Origin: Molanna angustata
Lineage: Eukaryota > Arthropoda > Insecta > Trichoptera > Molannidae
Assembly: GCA_963576475.1 (NCBI GenBank)
Contig: OY754974.1
Location: 6,554,474 to 6,618,473, forward strand
DNA length: 64,000 nucleotides
Direction: 5' to 3'
Part shown: positions 43,700 through 54,335 of the stretch, one piece after another
Numbering within the stretch: the first letter of the stretch is position 1
Layout: every line of letters starts with the position of its first letter
Translations under genes and position numbers: made by a program
The notes under the pieces: model-generated
The model's input: the letters and a program-made list of their open reading frames with translations, nothing else
Database searches by the model: none
Told to the model about the DNA's origin: nothing

Positions 43700-44310
43700 T
43701 AACAGATTTTTAATTATCTCAATAGAGACGAAGTTGGAATATTTACTGTAGGAGAACCGGGAAATCAAGGCACCTACAGGGCTTACGACCTGTCATCGGC
43801 TGGTTTACGTGATCACTTTATGCGCTTGCGCAACGTTCACCAATTATGCCTTTTTAATGAGATCCCTATCAATTCAATTTTGAAAGTTCTATATATTGTA
43901 ATACTGAAATTCTTTTCACTTGAAAATAAGGAATTTTTACTACAGCCATCTATGTGTGAAATTATGAACAACATTCTTATTATTTTTATTTATTTTTGTT
44001 GTAACGCCATCTATTGAGAGAATTGGTTTTTTGTAAAATAATGAGAGCAACAATTCTTATACCTGAGGTGGCAAATGCATTATTCGCATAGAAGTCACCC
44101 CTGAATTTCGCCAGACTTATAAGGTCATTTTTGTCTTATTTACCTACTTGTACCAATGTGTAAGTAATCGAATATTTTTTTATTATTGCATATGCGCAAA
44201 CATTGGATTTTTTTCCCTGTCGGGAGTCAAAGATATCTTTGACTCCCGACAGGGAAAAAAATCCAATGTTTGCGCATATGCAATAATAAAAAAATATTCG
44301 ATCAACAATT
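43700..44310 (+). repeat. family X repeat, copy 3, ending in a perfect palindrome
   Basis: CTCAATAGAGACGAAGTTGG, GGCACCTACAGGGCTTACGA, CGCTTGCGCAACGTTCACCA, GCCATCTATTGAGAGAATTG, GTCACCCCTGAA, CTACTTGTACCAATGTGTAA, then the inverted-repeat end at 44167-44302. Same order as copy 1 at 25600-26260 read on the minus strand. Non-coding; the mobilising class is unknown. Confidence 0.65.
44167..44302. repeat. 136-bp perfect palindrome
   Basis: Centred between 44234 and 44235 (GATATC); paired positions sum to 88469. By eye every base from 44167 to 44302 pairs, with no spacer. Outer part ATCGAATATTTTTTTATTAT, inner part CCCTGTCGGGAGTCAAAGAT. Copy 1 of family X has the same arms but keeps a loop of about 70 bp and many mismatches. 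Confidence 0.95.
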
Positions 44311-44431
44311 TAATAGTTAATTATATTGGATTATTAAAATGAGATATTTTCGCTTGATACTTAATATCCTTAATATCAAGTAGAAGATATTGACGCTTTT
44401 TTCAATGTCTAAGATACTAAGAGTATAAAAA

Positions 44432-44962
44432 ATGTTTTTGCTTTATAAAGACTTAAGGCAAATTTATTATGCACTTTGCAATTCAGTGATGCAGTATGGA
44501 TGTATTGGATGGGGAGGTTGTAGTATGACTGTTCTTGATCCGCTTTTAAAAATTAAAAAATCAATAAAACGAATAATTCTCAATATACCATTCAGATATC
44601 CCAGTAATCTATTATTCACTGATTTTAAAGTCTTAAATGTCAAACAACTATATATAAGCAAAATAATTCTACATACTAACAAACATAGACAGGAATATCC
44701 AATTGCTAGCCATTCTTATTCCACCCGTAATTCTCAAAAGTCAACTATTATTAAGAAAAAAACAAACACTACTTTTGTACAGCGTAACTTTAGATTTCTT
44801 GGCCCCAAAATGTTTAATTTACTACCTGATGACTGGAAACAGTTGACAAGAAATTTGCTGAAAAAAACAATAATTGCTTGGCTTATATCCATAGGTATAG
44901 ACGAATCAAATAATAAATTGACTTCATTTCTAACTTCATTGGACCTGAAAATTTGTTAAATT
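44432..44962 (+). pseudogene. LINE (L2/CR1-like) reverse transcriptase C-terminus, 5'-truncated
   Basis: 175-residue frame (44432-44959): YYALCNSVMQYGCIGWGGCS, then RIILNIPFRYPSNLLFTDFK, VLNVKQLYISKIILHTNK and TTFVQRNFRFLGPKMFNLLP. These align in order with the C-terminal 200 residues of the intact LINE at 54910-57900 (YGIVGWGGCAKT, KIIIQKPFDYPTENLYNDFK, TTFGQRNASFIAPRIYNTLP). The palm domain is missing. The short 3' UTR has no obvious tail. Confidence 0.85.
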
Positions 44963-44964
44963 TA

Positions 44965-45282
44965 CCTTATTTTTTAGAATCATTATTGTATGTGTGTGTT
45001 GTGTTGTATTGGTTATTGCTACTATAGTAACTATTCCTATCGGACGTCCTCAAAAAGGTTCACCTAGTTGAGCGTCCAACGTGTCAATATTTTTTTTATA
45101 CAGCGTACGAACATCTCGGACAAATTTACTTGAAAAACTATACCTACTATGTAATGTACTAATATATTTTATTGTTATAATTTTTGTTATGTTACTTACG
45201 TTGTTTTATGTTTAATAATACTATGAAAAAAAAGGTTAAACGAAGGAGAATTCGAACTACCGTTCATTGAACTCATATTATA
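44965..45282. other. LINE 3' UTR and unassigned DNA
   Basis: Probably the 3' UTR of the preceding LINE fragment for some distance; no further feature recognised. Confidence 0.4.
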
Positions 45283-45283
45283 A

Positions 45284-46371
<1,088 letters not shown>

Positions 46372-46393
46372 ATATGAATTTGTTACATTAACA

Positions 46394-46852
46394 GAGATTG
46401 TAACATGGCAGAAGTCGCACGAAAGCAGAATAAATGCAGTTGAAATGAGATCGCTAAGTAGAATATGTAATAGGACGATGTATGACAGGGTCAGAAATGA
46501 GAACATAAGGAAAGAATGTAAGATAAAGAAATATGTCATTAATAAAATGAAAGTGAACACATTGAGATGGTTTGGGCACAAGGGGAGAATGAAAGAGGAA
46601 CGCCTGACGAAGAAAATATACATTGCGGACGGGAATGGAATGAGAGGTCGGGGCCGCCCAAGGAAGGGATGGCACGTCCATGTGAATGATATTTAGAAAG
46701 ACGGAAATGTCAGAAGCATGAATAACAGACGAACATGTATAAGACGATGTATTAATGTCGACGAGGCGATGAATGTGTGTCAAGTTAGAAATAAGTGGCG
46801 TTTGGTTCTCTCTGCCTACTCCGCGAGGGACATGGCGTGTGGTATGTATGTA
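46394..46852 (+). pseudogene. RTE-type LINE, 5'-truncated, with target duplication
   Basis: C-terminal frame from about 46405: TWQKSHESRINAVEMRSLSR, ICNRTMYDRVRNENIRKECK, LRWFGHKGRMKEERLTKKIY, GRPRKGWHVHVNDI, then a stop at 46696. The remaining codons to 46845 continue in frame after the stop (RKDGNVRSMNNRRTCIRRC). Tail GGTATGTATGTA. ACATTAACA at 46385-46393 and 46853-46861 is a 9-bp target duplication. Same subfamily as 9705, 23646 and 29102. Confidence 0.9.
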
Positions 46853-46881
46853 ACATTAACAAAGTAATTATTTTTCATTCA

Positions 46882-47065
46882 GGGGGGCAAGTCTGGTTCG
46901 ACCGGCGAAATCAAAACCCCAGTGATTACCCATATCATGGATATAATTATTATATGGAGTTCTATGACATCTAAAGATATTGTAGAACTCCATATAATAA
47001 TTATATCCATGATATGGGTAATCACGGGAGTTTTGATTTCGTCGATTGAACCAGACTTGCCCCCC
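46882..47065. mobile_element. palindromic MITE (GGGGGGCAAGTC family), best preserved copy
   Basis: 184 bp. GGGGGGCAAGTCTGGTTCGA, CCGGCGAAATCAAAACCCC, AGTGATTACCCATATCATGG, ATATAATTATTATATGGAGT and TCTATGACATCT are mirrored by the second half, with a centre near 46975. Ends CCAGACTTGCCCCCC. The copy sits 30 bp beyond the RTE copy. Non-coding; superfamily unknown because no target duplication was found. Confidence 0.92.
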
Positions 47066-47069
47066 TGGT

Positions 47070-47540
47070 TAGCATTGAAAGCCAAATTTATTAATAAAAG
47101 CTCAGAAGTATCTAAGTACCGTTTAAAACGAGGTTTAAGACTATCGTCTAATCTGTTCCGGACAAAAATATTCCGAAATAGACTTTTCGGTTTAACCGGA
47201 GTTAATCGGTTAATGGTAATTTTGTTATACAAATACAGGACAGCACATTGAGTCGTGATAGCGCTAAGTCCAGGGGGCATTTGGGAACACGGATCTGAAG
47301 GGAAAGGCGTGATTGCCCGGGGTGCTTTCAACATATGATGCCTTCCAAATATTCACAATCATAATAATATAGAATATTCTCTAACTTGCATTACATATAT
47401 GATATGTTATGTATGTCTTGTATAGACAAGTCTGACAACCACTGAGTATTGTATATAAGTATTTGTATATGTAGGCTTCGAGAGTCTGGATGAACAAAAG
47501 AGGCGTAGGAGACTAAAAGATGGAGAGAAATGTGACGAGG
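47070..47540. other. unassigned DNA
   Basis: A frame running out of the MITE into 47070-47251 translates to a basic stretch, KYRLKRGLRLSSNLFRTKIF, that I do not recognise. It is not supported as a gene. Confidence 0.35.
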
Positions 47541-47549
47541 ATGGTACGG

Positions 47550-48086
47550 TATAGTACCTACTTACTTCCGATGGCCATACAACTCCGGTAGATCTTTAGC
47601 CTCCTGAACAATAGCTTTCCAAGCCTTCCTGTCAGCTACAGTGGACTCCCAGTCATCACAAGCATTCAGCACGTTCAGATCTCGGGTAACATTGTCCATC
47701 AATCTCTGCCTTGGTCTTCCCAGGGGTCTCTTGCCCACAGGGTTATTTTACAGGATACGTTTTGTGGCTCTTTCTTCCCCTGATCTGATAACATGTCCAA
47801 TCCAAGCTTATCTTCTGGACCTGATTTCGCTGGTGATTAAAGGTTGTCCTGTCAATGCACGGATTTCCTCATTGCTTCGTGATCTCCAGGTACCTGCCGC
47901 AATTCCTGGTCTTGGGCCTAATATTTTACGCAATATCCTGTTTTCAAACGTTAGCAGTCTTTGTTGGTCCTTGAGTGTCATGCACCAGGACTCGGCACCA
48001 TACGGGATTACTGGTTTAATAAGGCTATTATAGACCTGGAGTTTCACTCTTCGCGATATGGACTTTGGAGACAGGAATGCTCCCAG
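47550..48086 (-). pseudogene. RTE-type LINE, 5'-truncated, with target duplication
   Basis: Minus-strand frame at 47808-48047: MKLQVYNSLIKPVIPYGAES, WCMTLKDQQRLLTFENRILR, KILGPRPGIAAGTWRSRSNE. The remainder is in other frames and includes a GRPRQRLMDNV-like stretch near 47700. The order matches RTE elements. TGGTACGG at 47542-47549 and 48087-48094 is an 8-bp target duplication. A different subfamily from the GTAT-tailed copies. Confidence 0.85.
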
Positions 48087-48099
48087 TGGTACGGAAAGT

Positions 48100-48838
48100 G
48101 CAAAATATAATTCAGTCAGAAAATATGTAAGGATACCACTAAGGTAAAGCCTGTGTGTGGGATACCTATATAAGAAAAATATTTTTTTTTATGCGCAATG
48201 CGCATACCATACTTAGGTATATTGAAATCAATGTAAAGTAACAAAGTGCGTTAGTCACTAACATTATTTGCCATAAAGCTTATTTCGAAAATACTTAATA
48301 ATAATAAAAAAAATTAAGTTATTTATAAACTTTATGAATTCAAATGATTTTTAATAAAGTATCTATATTTTACTTTATAAAACTGATTAATTTATTTTCA
48401 ACAGAGACTATTTAAATTAAAATATTATTTGTATTACCCATGTCTCGATATAGAGACGTTAAGGGCGTACGTCCTTTTGTCATTTACAATATATTTACAT
48501 ACCTACCAAACTGACACCTACCGCCCACCATCTATAACTTGCAGCTTTCAAAAGACAAATATATGTGTATATGTACCTATGTGGGTTTATCTCTTGACTG
48601 AGTGTCAAACGTATGTTTAAAGCGGTTTTATGGCATGTTTGTATCGATGCTAACACATTAATATGTACATAAAGACCGTCTACCAAAATAAATACCAGAA
48701 CTAATCAGAAATATATTTTTGACCGAACATTATTTATGCTAAACCCTTCGATCAACACGGTTGTTCTTAGGTGTATATTTTTAACAATATCTACCATTCG
48801 TTGCAGATTCTCTCAAAGGATCATATTAGGCAGAGGTA
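48100..48838. other. unassigned AT-rich DNA
   Basis: No supported feature. A short palindrome ATGCGCAATGCGCAT lies near 48190. Confidence 0.45.
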
Positions 48839-49300
48839 CTTTTTTTTTATTTTTATTATACATTGATTAACAATTACACATAACACATTAACATTATAGT
48901 GTCCCCCGTTAGGTAGGCGAGTACCTACCTAACCTACCCGTGTTGGGGGTCTATATTACATTATAATTTACAATATTTTATATATTATATTACATTATAT
49001 TATATTACATTACTTCATACACATATATATCTCTATTTCTTTTCTCTTTTCAACATTATATATTGCTGTAGGACTCCTATAAACATCATCAATGCAAAAT
49101 CAAAATCACAAAATCAAAATCAAAGAGACAGATATGAATAATAATAAATAAATTCAACAATATAAAAGCAAAAAAACTACATACAAAAATAAATCGATGT
49201 ACTAAGTATTGTGTGCTTATCGTACCATTCAGTGATGTTCCTGTATGTATGTACAAATCCATATATTTTTCTCTTGCATGTACCTATAACTAAAACAAAA

Positions 49301-51799
49301 TTACATTTGAATTGTCAGTAACTGTTCAGATTGCTCCCGTCCCAGATTCAGAAGCCACTGGTGAATTTTTTTTTTTAAAGTAGCATTTATATTGGTGTTT
49401 TGTCTGATGTCATTTGGTAGTTTATTATAAATCTTAGGACCCACAAAGGTAAAATGTGTTTGACCATACCGAGTATTTACTCTATTCCCCAATAAGTATC
49501 CCTGATTTACATTTCGTGTCATTATTCCATGTTCCAAGTATTCAAAATTATTCATATTATTTTTCATGAACAGTATTATTTTTTTAATAAATAATTGTCT
49601 TATATCTAGAATTTTCGAGTTACCATATAAATCATTTGTAGGATGGCCATAATTTTTATTTAAGATTACCCTTAAAATTGCACGCTGAGCGACCTCCAGG
49701 GGTTTTATATTGTTCTTATATGTTCCTCCATAGGCAACTATACCATATGATATAATTGAATTTACAAATGCATAATAAAATTGCATCATCATCGGTTTCG
49801 GAAATACTTTTCGACATGTCTTGAATATATAGATCAATTTCATTAATTTATTTACTATCTTATTTATGTGGGGATTCCACTTTAAGAATTGATCTATTTC
49901 CATACCGAGATAAGTAATAGAAGTAACCGCACTTATTTCACTTGCAGTAGCAGGATTATTTTCGTTTGAATAAAGTTTGATTTTATAATTTGTATTAGGT
50001 TGGCCAGTTTGTGTTATGCTAAAGCGAATGTATTTTGTTTTGTCAATATTGATTGTTAAGAGGTTTCTATCAAACCATGATTTCAATATATTTATGTCGG
50101 ATTCTGCTCGTTTATGCGTTTCTTCCCAATCTTTTCCATCTACTACTAATGCAGTATCATCTGCAAATGTAACCAATTTTCCGTTCAATTGAAGTTTGAA
50201 CACATCGTTGATGTAAATAATGAACAGTAAAGGACCTAATGTACTTCCTTGAGGGACACCAAATGTCACATCTCTGGGTTCACTTACGACCGTATCTAAT
50301 TTAACTCTTTGTTTTCTATCCTCTATGTAGCTTTTAACCCAACACAGAAGATTGCCATCAATACCAATATTTTTCATCCTTTTTATGAGTATACGATGCG
50401 ATATGGTATCAAATGCTTTCGCAAGATCAACGAAGATTCCTATGCACTTTCTACCTCTATCGATTTGACCATTTATTATTTTTGTAAATTCTGCTAAAGC
50501 CGTTTCGGTGCTTAGACCAGGTCTGAATCCGAATTGATTGTTTGCTAGAGTGTGATTATTAGATATAAATGTTTGAATTCGGTTTTTTACAATTTTTTCT
50601 ATGATTTTTGCAAGGTTATTTAATATTGATATTGGACGATAATTTTGTATGTCATTTTTACTTCCTTTTTTATGTATAGGTATAATTAAAGCCTCTTTTA
50701 ACTGGTACGGGAACACTCCTGTCTGAAAACTAAGGTTAAATATATAAGTTAGTGGTTCTGAAATTTGATTTTTTATATATTTTAGTACATTTGTCTGTAT
50801 TGTATCAGTCCCCACCGAGAGTGTGTTTTTTAGTGATGAGATAGTGTTTTCCACTTCTTCCTTGGTCGTGATTATAGAATTCAATTTATTTAATGGAAAA
50901 TCACATTCAATATTTTCTGCAAGGTTTTCTTCCATTTGAATATTATTTTTTTGTAAAAGTTCTTGTGCTAATGTGTATCCAATTGAACTGAAATAGTTAT
51001 TTGCTATATTAGAAATAGCTTTTTGATTACATATGGTTTGACCTTCATGGATTATTGACTGAATTTCATTTTTCGCTTTGGTTTTTGTGTATGTTATTTC
51101 CTTTAACGTATTGAATGCTAATTTGTTGTTTCCCGGATTATCCCTAATTTTGTCACGATAGTATTTTTCCCTTGTTAAATTTATCACTTTCTTGCAGAGA
51201 TTTCTAAACTGTTTGTATTTTAATTGGATAACATTATTATAGGGATTGTTATTTGCTATTTTTTGAAGTTTATTTCTTTTTCTAATTGAAGTTATTATCC
51301 CTTGTGTAATCCATGGAGTTAATTTGGTGTTTTTTGATTTTATCTTTATAGTTTCTGTATTATTCATTATATAGGTCTTTAGAGTACTTATAAAATTACC
51401 TAAAGCCTCGTTTACATCTGATATATTATAAATATTTTGCCATGTTTCATTGGATACATTATCACGCAATCTGTCAAAATCGATTTTGTTAAATGTTTTA
51501 GAATCTTTTTTGACTTTTTGAGGTTGACTTCCTATACAAATTGCAGTTGAACTATGATCAGTTATATCTAGCTGTAATATGTATGAATTATATTCTCTGA
51601 TTCTTTTGATAAATATATGATCGACACAGGTGTCAGTTGTTTTTCTAGTAGTATCATTGATTACAGAATCGAATCCGTTTTCAGCCATTAGACAAAGGTA
51701 ATCGTTTGCTTGGATGTGCTTTTCTTTAATTATATTAACATTAATGTCTCCAATTACTATTTGTTTTTGAGCTTTTTCACTTTTTAAAATGTTTTCCAT
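49301..51799 (-). CDS. LINE ORF2: end of APE endonuclease and complete reverse transcriptase
   Basis: 832 residues. The N-terminal 85 residues are the second half of an APE-type endonuclease: VIGDINVNII (GDxN at 17-20), CVDHIF (about 58-61) and ITDHSSTA (catalytic Asp-His about 80-82). The reverse transcriptase follows: IQNYRPISILNNLAKIIEKI (about 385), IGIFVDLAKAFDTISHRIL (motif A, about 463), GVPQGSTLGPLLFIIYINDV, and LVTFADDTALVV (FADD, about 549). The C-terminal region has YGIVAYGGTYKNNIKP and HFTFVGPKIYNKLPND. The frame is intact over this length. The first half of the endonuclease lies upstream in other frames (51977-52267). Clade assignment (L2/CR1/Daphne area of the Jockey superfamily) is by motif memory. 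Confidence 0.92.
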   Translation of the reverse strand: MENILKSEKAQKQIVIGDINVNIIKEKHIQANDYLCLMAENGFDSVINDTTRKTTDTCVDHIFIKRIREYNSYILQLDITDHSSTAICIGSQPQKVKKDSKTFNKIDFDRLRDNVSNETWQNIYNISDVNEALGNFISTLKTYIMNNTETIKIKSKNTKLTPWITQGIITSIRKRNKLQKIANNNPYNNVIQLKYKQFRNLCKKVINLTREKYYRDKIRDNPGNNKLAFNTLKEITYTKTKAKNEIQSIIHEGQTICNQKAISNIANNYFSSIGYTLAQELLQKNNIQMEENLAENIECDFPLNKLNSIITTKEEVENTISSLKNTLSVGTDTIQTNVLKYIKNQISEPLTYIFNLSFQTGVFPYQLKEALIIPIHKKGSKNDIQNYRPISILNNLAKIIEKIVKNRIQTFISNNHTLANNQFGFRPGLSTETALAEFTKIINGQIDRGRKCIGIFVDLAKAFDTISHRILIKRMKNIGIDGNLLCWVKSYIEDRKQRVKLDTVVSEPRDVTFGVPQGSTLGPLLFIIYINDVFKLQLNGKLVTFADDTALVVDGKDWEETHKRAESDINILKSWFDRNLLTINIDKTKYIRFSITQTGQPNTNYKIKLYSNENNPATASEISAVTSITYLGMEIDQFLKWNPHINKIVNKLMKLIYIFKTCRKVFPKPMMMQFYYAFVNSIISYGIVAYGGTYKNNIKPLEVAQRAILRVILNKNYGHPTNDLYGNSKILDIRQLFIKKIILFMKNNMNNFEYLEHGIMTRNVNQGYLLGNRVNTRYGQTHFTFVGPKIYNKLPNDIRQNTNINATLKKKIHQWLLNLGREQSEQLLTIQM

Positions 51800-51976
51800 G
51801 TTTTCTAGAAATAGTTGTATGTTTTGTATAGATGGAGATCTATATATGTATTGCTAGTATGCAGATATCGGGGTGTATTATGTATAATTTTAATGCAATT
51901 TGTATTGTGTAAAACTACCTCTTCTACCTTTGCTTGTATATCATTCTTTATGAAAATAACTATGCCACTATTTTGG

Positions 51977-52267
51977 TTAAAGTTGTTTGTTTGCTGTATG
52001 GTATTCCGTGTAATGGGGTAACGATCTCGATATGTAATTATTTCCCAACCAACATTCTGTCAATATTAATATATCATAAGTTATCATAAAAGAACTACAC
52101 GTTGCTAAGAATTCATTAAGATTATGTGCAATACTCCTTATATTTTGGTGTAATATTTTAAGACTGTATTTAGGATGGTTCCATCTTTCCTTAAATTCAT
52201 TATTAAAGTCATCAATTACTTGCGTATCGTTGTTGCACGTATCTATTATATTAAATAAATCGCCCAT
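51977..52267 (-). pseudogene. LINE ORF2, N-terminal endonuclease part, frameshifted from the rest
   Basis: 96 residues: MGDLFNIIDTCNNDTQVIDD as start, then LKILHQNIRSIAHNLNEFLA (catalytic Asn in NIRS) and YDILILTECWLGNNYISRSL (catalytic Glu in TECW). After 51977 the match continues in another frame (SGIVIFIKNDIQAKVEEVVL) and then again near 51850, so at least two indels separate it from the 832-codon frame. In the related LINE at 54910 this part is continuous, which shows what is broken. Confidence 0.85.
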
Positions 52268-52304
52268 TTTTTTCCCACGTATATAACACTTTTTTACTTA
52301 AGCG

Positions 52305-52795
52305 TAGATGAGAAACCATATTTAAACAAAATAAGCATGCAATTATGTATATAAAATTAATTTCGTGTATATCAATAACATATTCTTTTATATATAAAAT
52401 TATATCCTCTTTTAAATGTGTATTAATCTTTTCAAATGTCCTTATGTATACCTGATTTATAATTACAGACGGTATATAGACGGAATATAGTTATATAAGC
52501 AAAAATGTATATAATATGAAGTGCAAGTATTTAATTTTTTTTGTTTTTTGTTGTAGACCCATAAATATGTTGTTTTTTGTTGTACTTTATTCCATTTAAA
52601 TAATTGAAATTAATGTTTTGTAGCCACTTTACCAATCTTTTATATAAATAGCAATAAATAAATCAAGATAATACATTGTGAATTTTCATCAAATATTTGC
52701 TATCTTACTTTATACAACACTTGCATCTACAAATATCAGCAGTTTCCAACCAAGCCAAATTACACGACAAACTTGACAGACTATGATAAGTCAAC
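52305..52795. other. unassigned AT-rich DNA, possibly LINE 5' UTR in part
   Basis: Upstream of the LINE ORF2; no other feature recognised. Confidence 0.4.
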
Positions 52796-52800
52796 ATCCT

Positions 52801-52958
52801 AAGTCAAAGTCAACTTTTGGTCAAAGAAATTTTCAATTCCTTGGAGTCAAATCATTTAATTTGATTCCATTGGAGTCGAAAATTGCTAATAACATTGTAA
52901 CATTTAAACACGGAATTAAAAAATGGATAAAAATACACATAAACTTTAGCCAATAGAT
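52801..52958 (+). pseudogene. LINE (L2/CR1-like) C-terminus, short fragment
   Basis: One open frame to TAG at 52956-52958: KSKSTFGQRNFQFLGVKSFN, LIPLESKIANNIVTFKHGIK and KWIKIHINFSQ. It parallels TTFGQRNASFIAPRIYNTLP and the last 40 residues of the LINE at 54910. No other part of ORF2 is present. Confidence 0.75.
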
Positions 52959-52959
52959 T

Positions 52960-54240
52960 ACTTTACGAAAACTTACAATGACAGACACACACGCGCACTA
53001 AAATCATACACATAATTATTTAAAAAATTTTGACTGCTAATTCTCGGTGGAATTCCATTATTAAATAAAAATTAGGTACTTAAAAGTAAGTCAAAACACA
53101 TTTTTTAAAATTAGTGGCAAATTAATGTTAAAAAGTTGTATTTTTATTTACTTTTAAGTAATTTTATATAATTCATACACATAATAATATGTAAAATCAT
53201 AAACTGCTTCAGAACAGGTTCTTTACTTAAAGCAATTTACATACGCATCAAGACTTGTAATTTTTTTCTGTGTCATTATTTATTTAATATTGTTTCTGGA
53301 TGTTCAAATGCTGCAATAAAATGTATTTTACAATAAAATAAAATAAAAAACATTTCTGTTATTTGTAAAAAATGCAAATTGACAAAAAAACGTCTGTGTA
53401 CGATTGATATGTATCGGTAATAACCAAAAAATAACTTAATTAGACGATGAAATGGAAAAGAGTTTCTAAACCTATGTGAAGCGTGGCTGGGCATAATTCC
53501 AGATGTCAGGATACACTAAAACTTTCTTTGAATGGGTGCCGAGAACAAGCTGAAGAAAGCTTCGGCAGTTTGGTGACAAATAAAAAAATACTGGAGAGAA
53601 ATGGATGCAATGTGTCCAGGACAAAGAATAGTGAAATATCAAGGGCTCACCTATATAAGATACCTAAACAAAAACGAAGTTAACAGGCTGAAGAAGGAGT
53701 CGTAAAGTATTAGGGCGTACCAGGTGACCATTGAAGTTTTTATGAGGATTTTTACGTTTCTTTCAAGAAATGAATATCTGAAGTTAATACCTCCGACCAT
53801 AAATAAGGATTGTGTCGCTGTAGGAGCGGTTGTAACGCGTGACGTTAGAAACTTAATTAATATCATGGTCTAGCACAAAGAGAAAAATGAAAAAAAAAAT
53901 ACAACTTATGTGTTAGCGGAGTCGTATTATGGCTTTGGGCTTCAAACCAAACAGGTATTCGTTGTATTTATATCCAAACTAAACCGACTATAAACAACGC
54001 TTATATTAAAACTCGGGTCCATTGTTGTTCCTACGTACGTCAAAGCTGTGATGAAATTTTTACAACTTTCCTGGGTTAAATGAAATCTGCGATTTCATTT
54101 TGGGGAGTTTAACTACTAATTCCGTTTTATTTATATTAATTTTTGTACACTGCATTATATTTTTAACAAGTAAATGAAAAAAAATAGGTATTCTATTCCA
54201 TCAACGACATCCTTTTCAAGGTTTTCTTCACGTAATAATA
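52960..54240. other. unassigned DNA
   Basis: A more mixed-composition block at 53480-53870 has short open frames on both strands without family signatures. No supported gene. Confidence 0.4.
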
Positions 54241-54335
54241 AATTTTTCGACCTTCGTGGCTCAGTTGGTTAGATATCTGACTGTTTTTAACTGTGTTATC
54301 AGTCTGGATCTGTGAGACGATTAATACCGCATATA

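Larger units (their letters stand above)
48841..52300 (-). mobile_element. L2/CR1-like LINE, nearly full length, damaged in the endonuclease
   Basis: Minus-strand element with 3' end at the T-run 48841-48860 (A-rich tail on its own strand), a 3' UTR of about 440 bp, and ORF2 from about 52267 down to 49301 in two frames. The 5' UTR boundary beyond 52300 is not defined. Both halves of ORF2 are listed separately. Confidence 0.8.

Noticed and set aside
53483..53866. Overlapping short frames on both strands as small genes
   Set aside because: No signature, no codon bias judged by eye, and both strands equally open.
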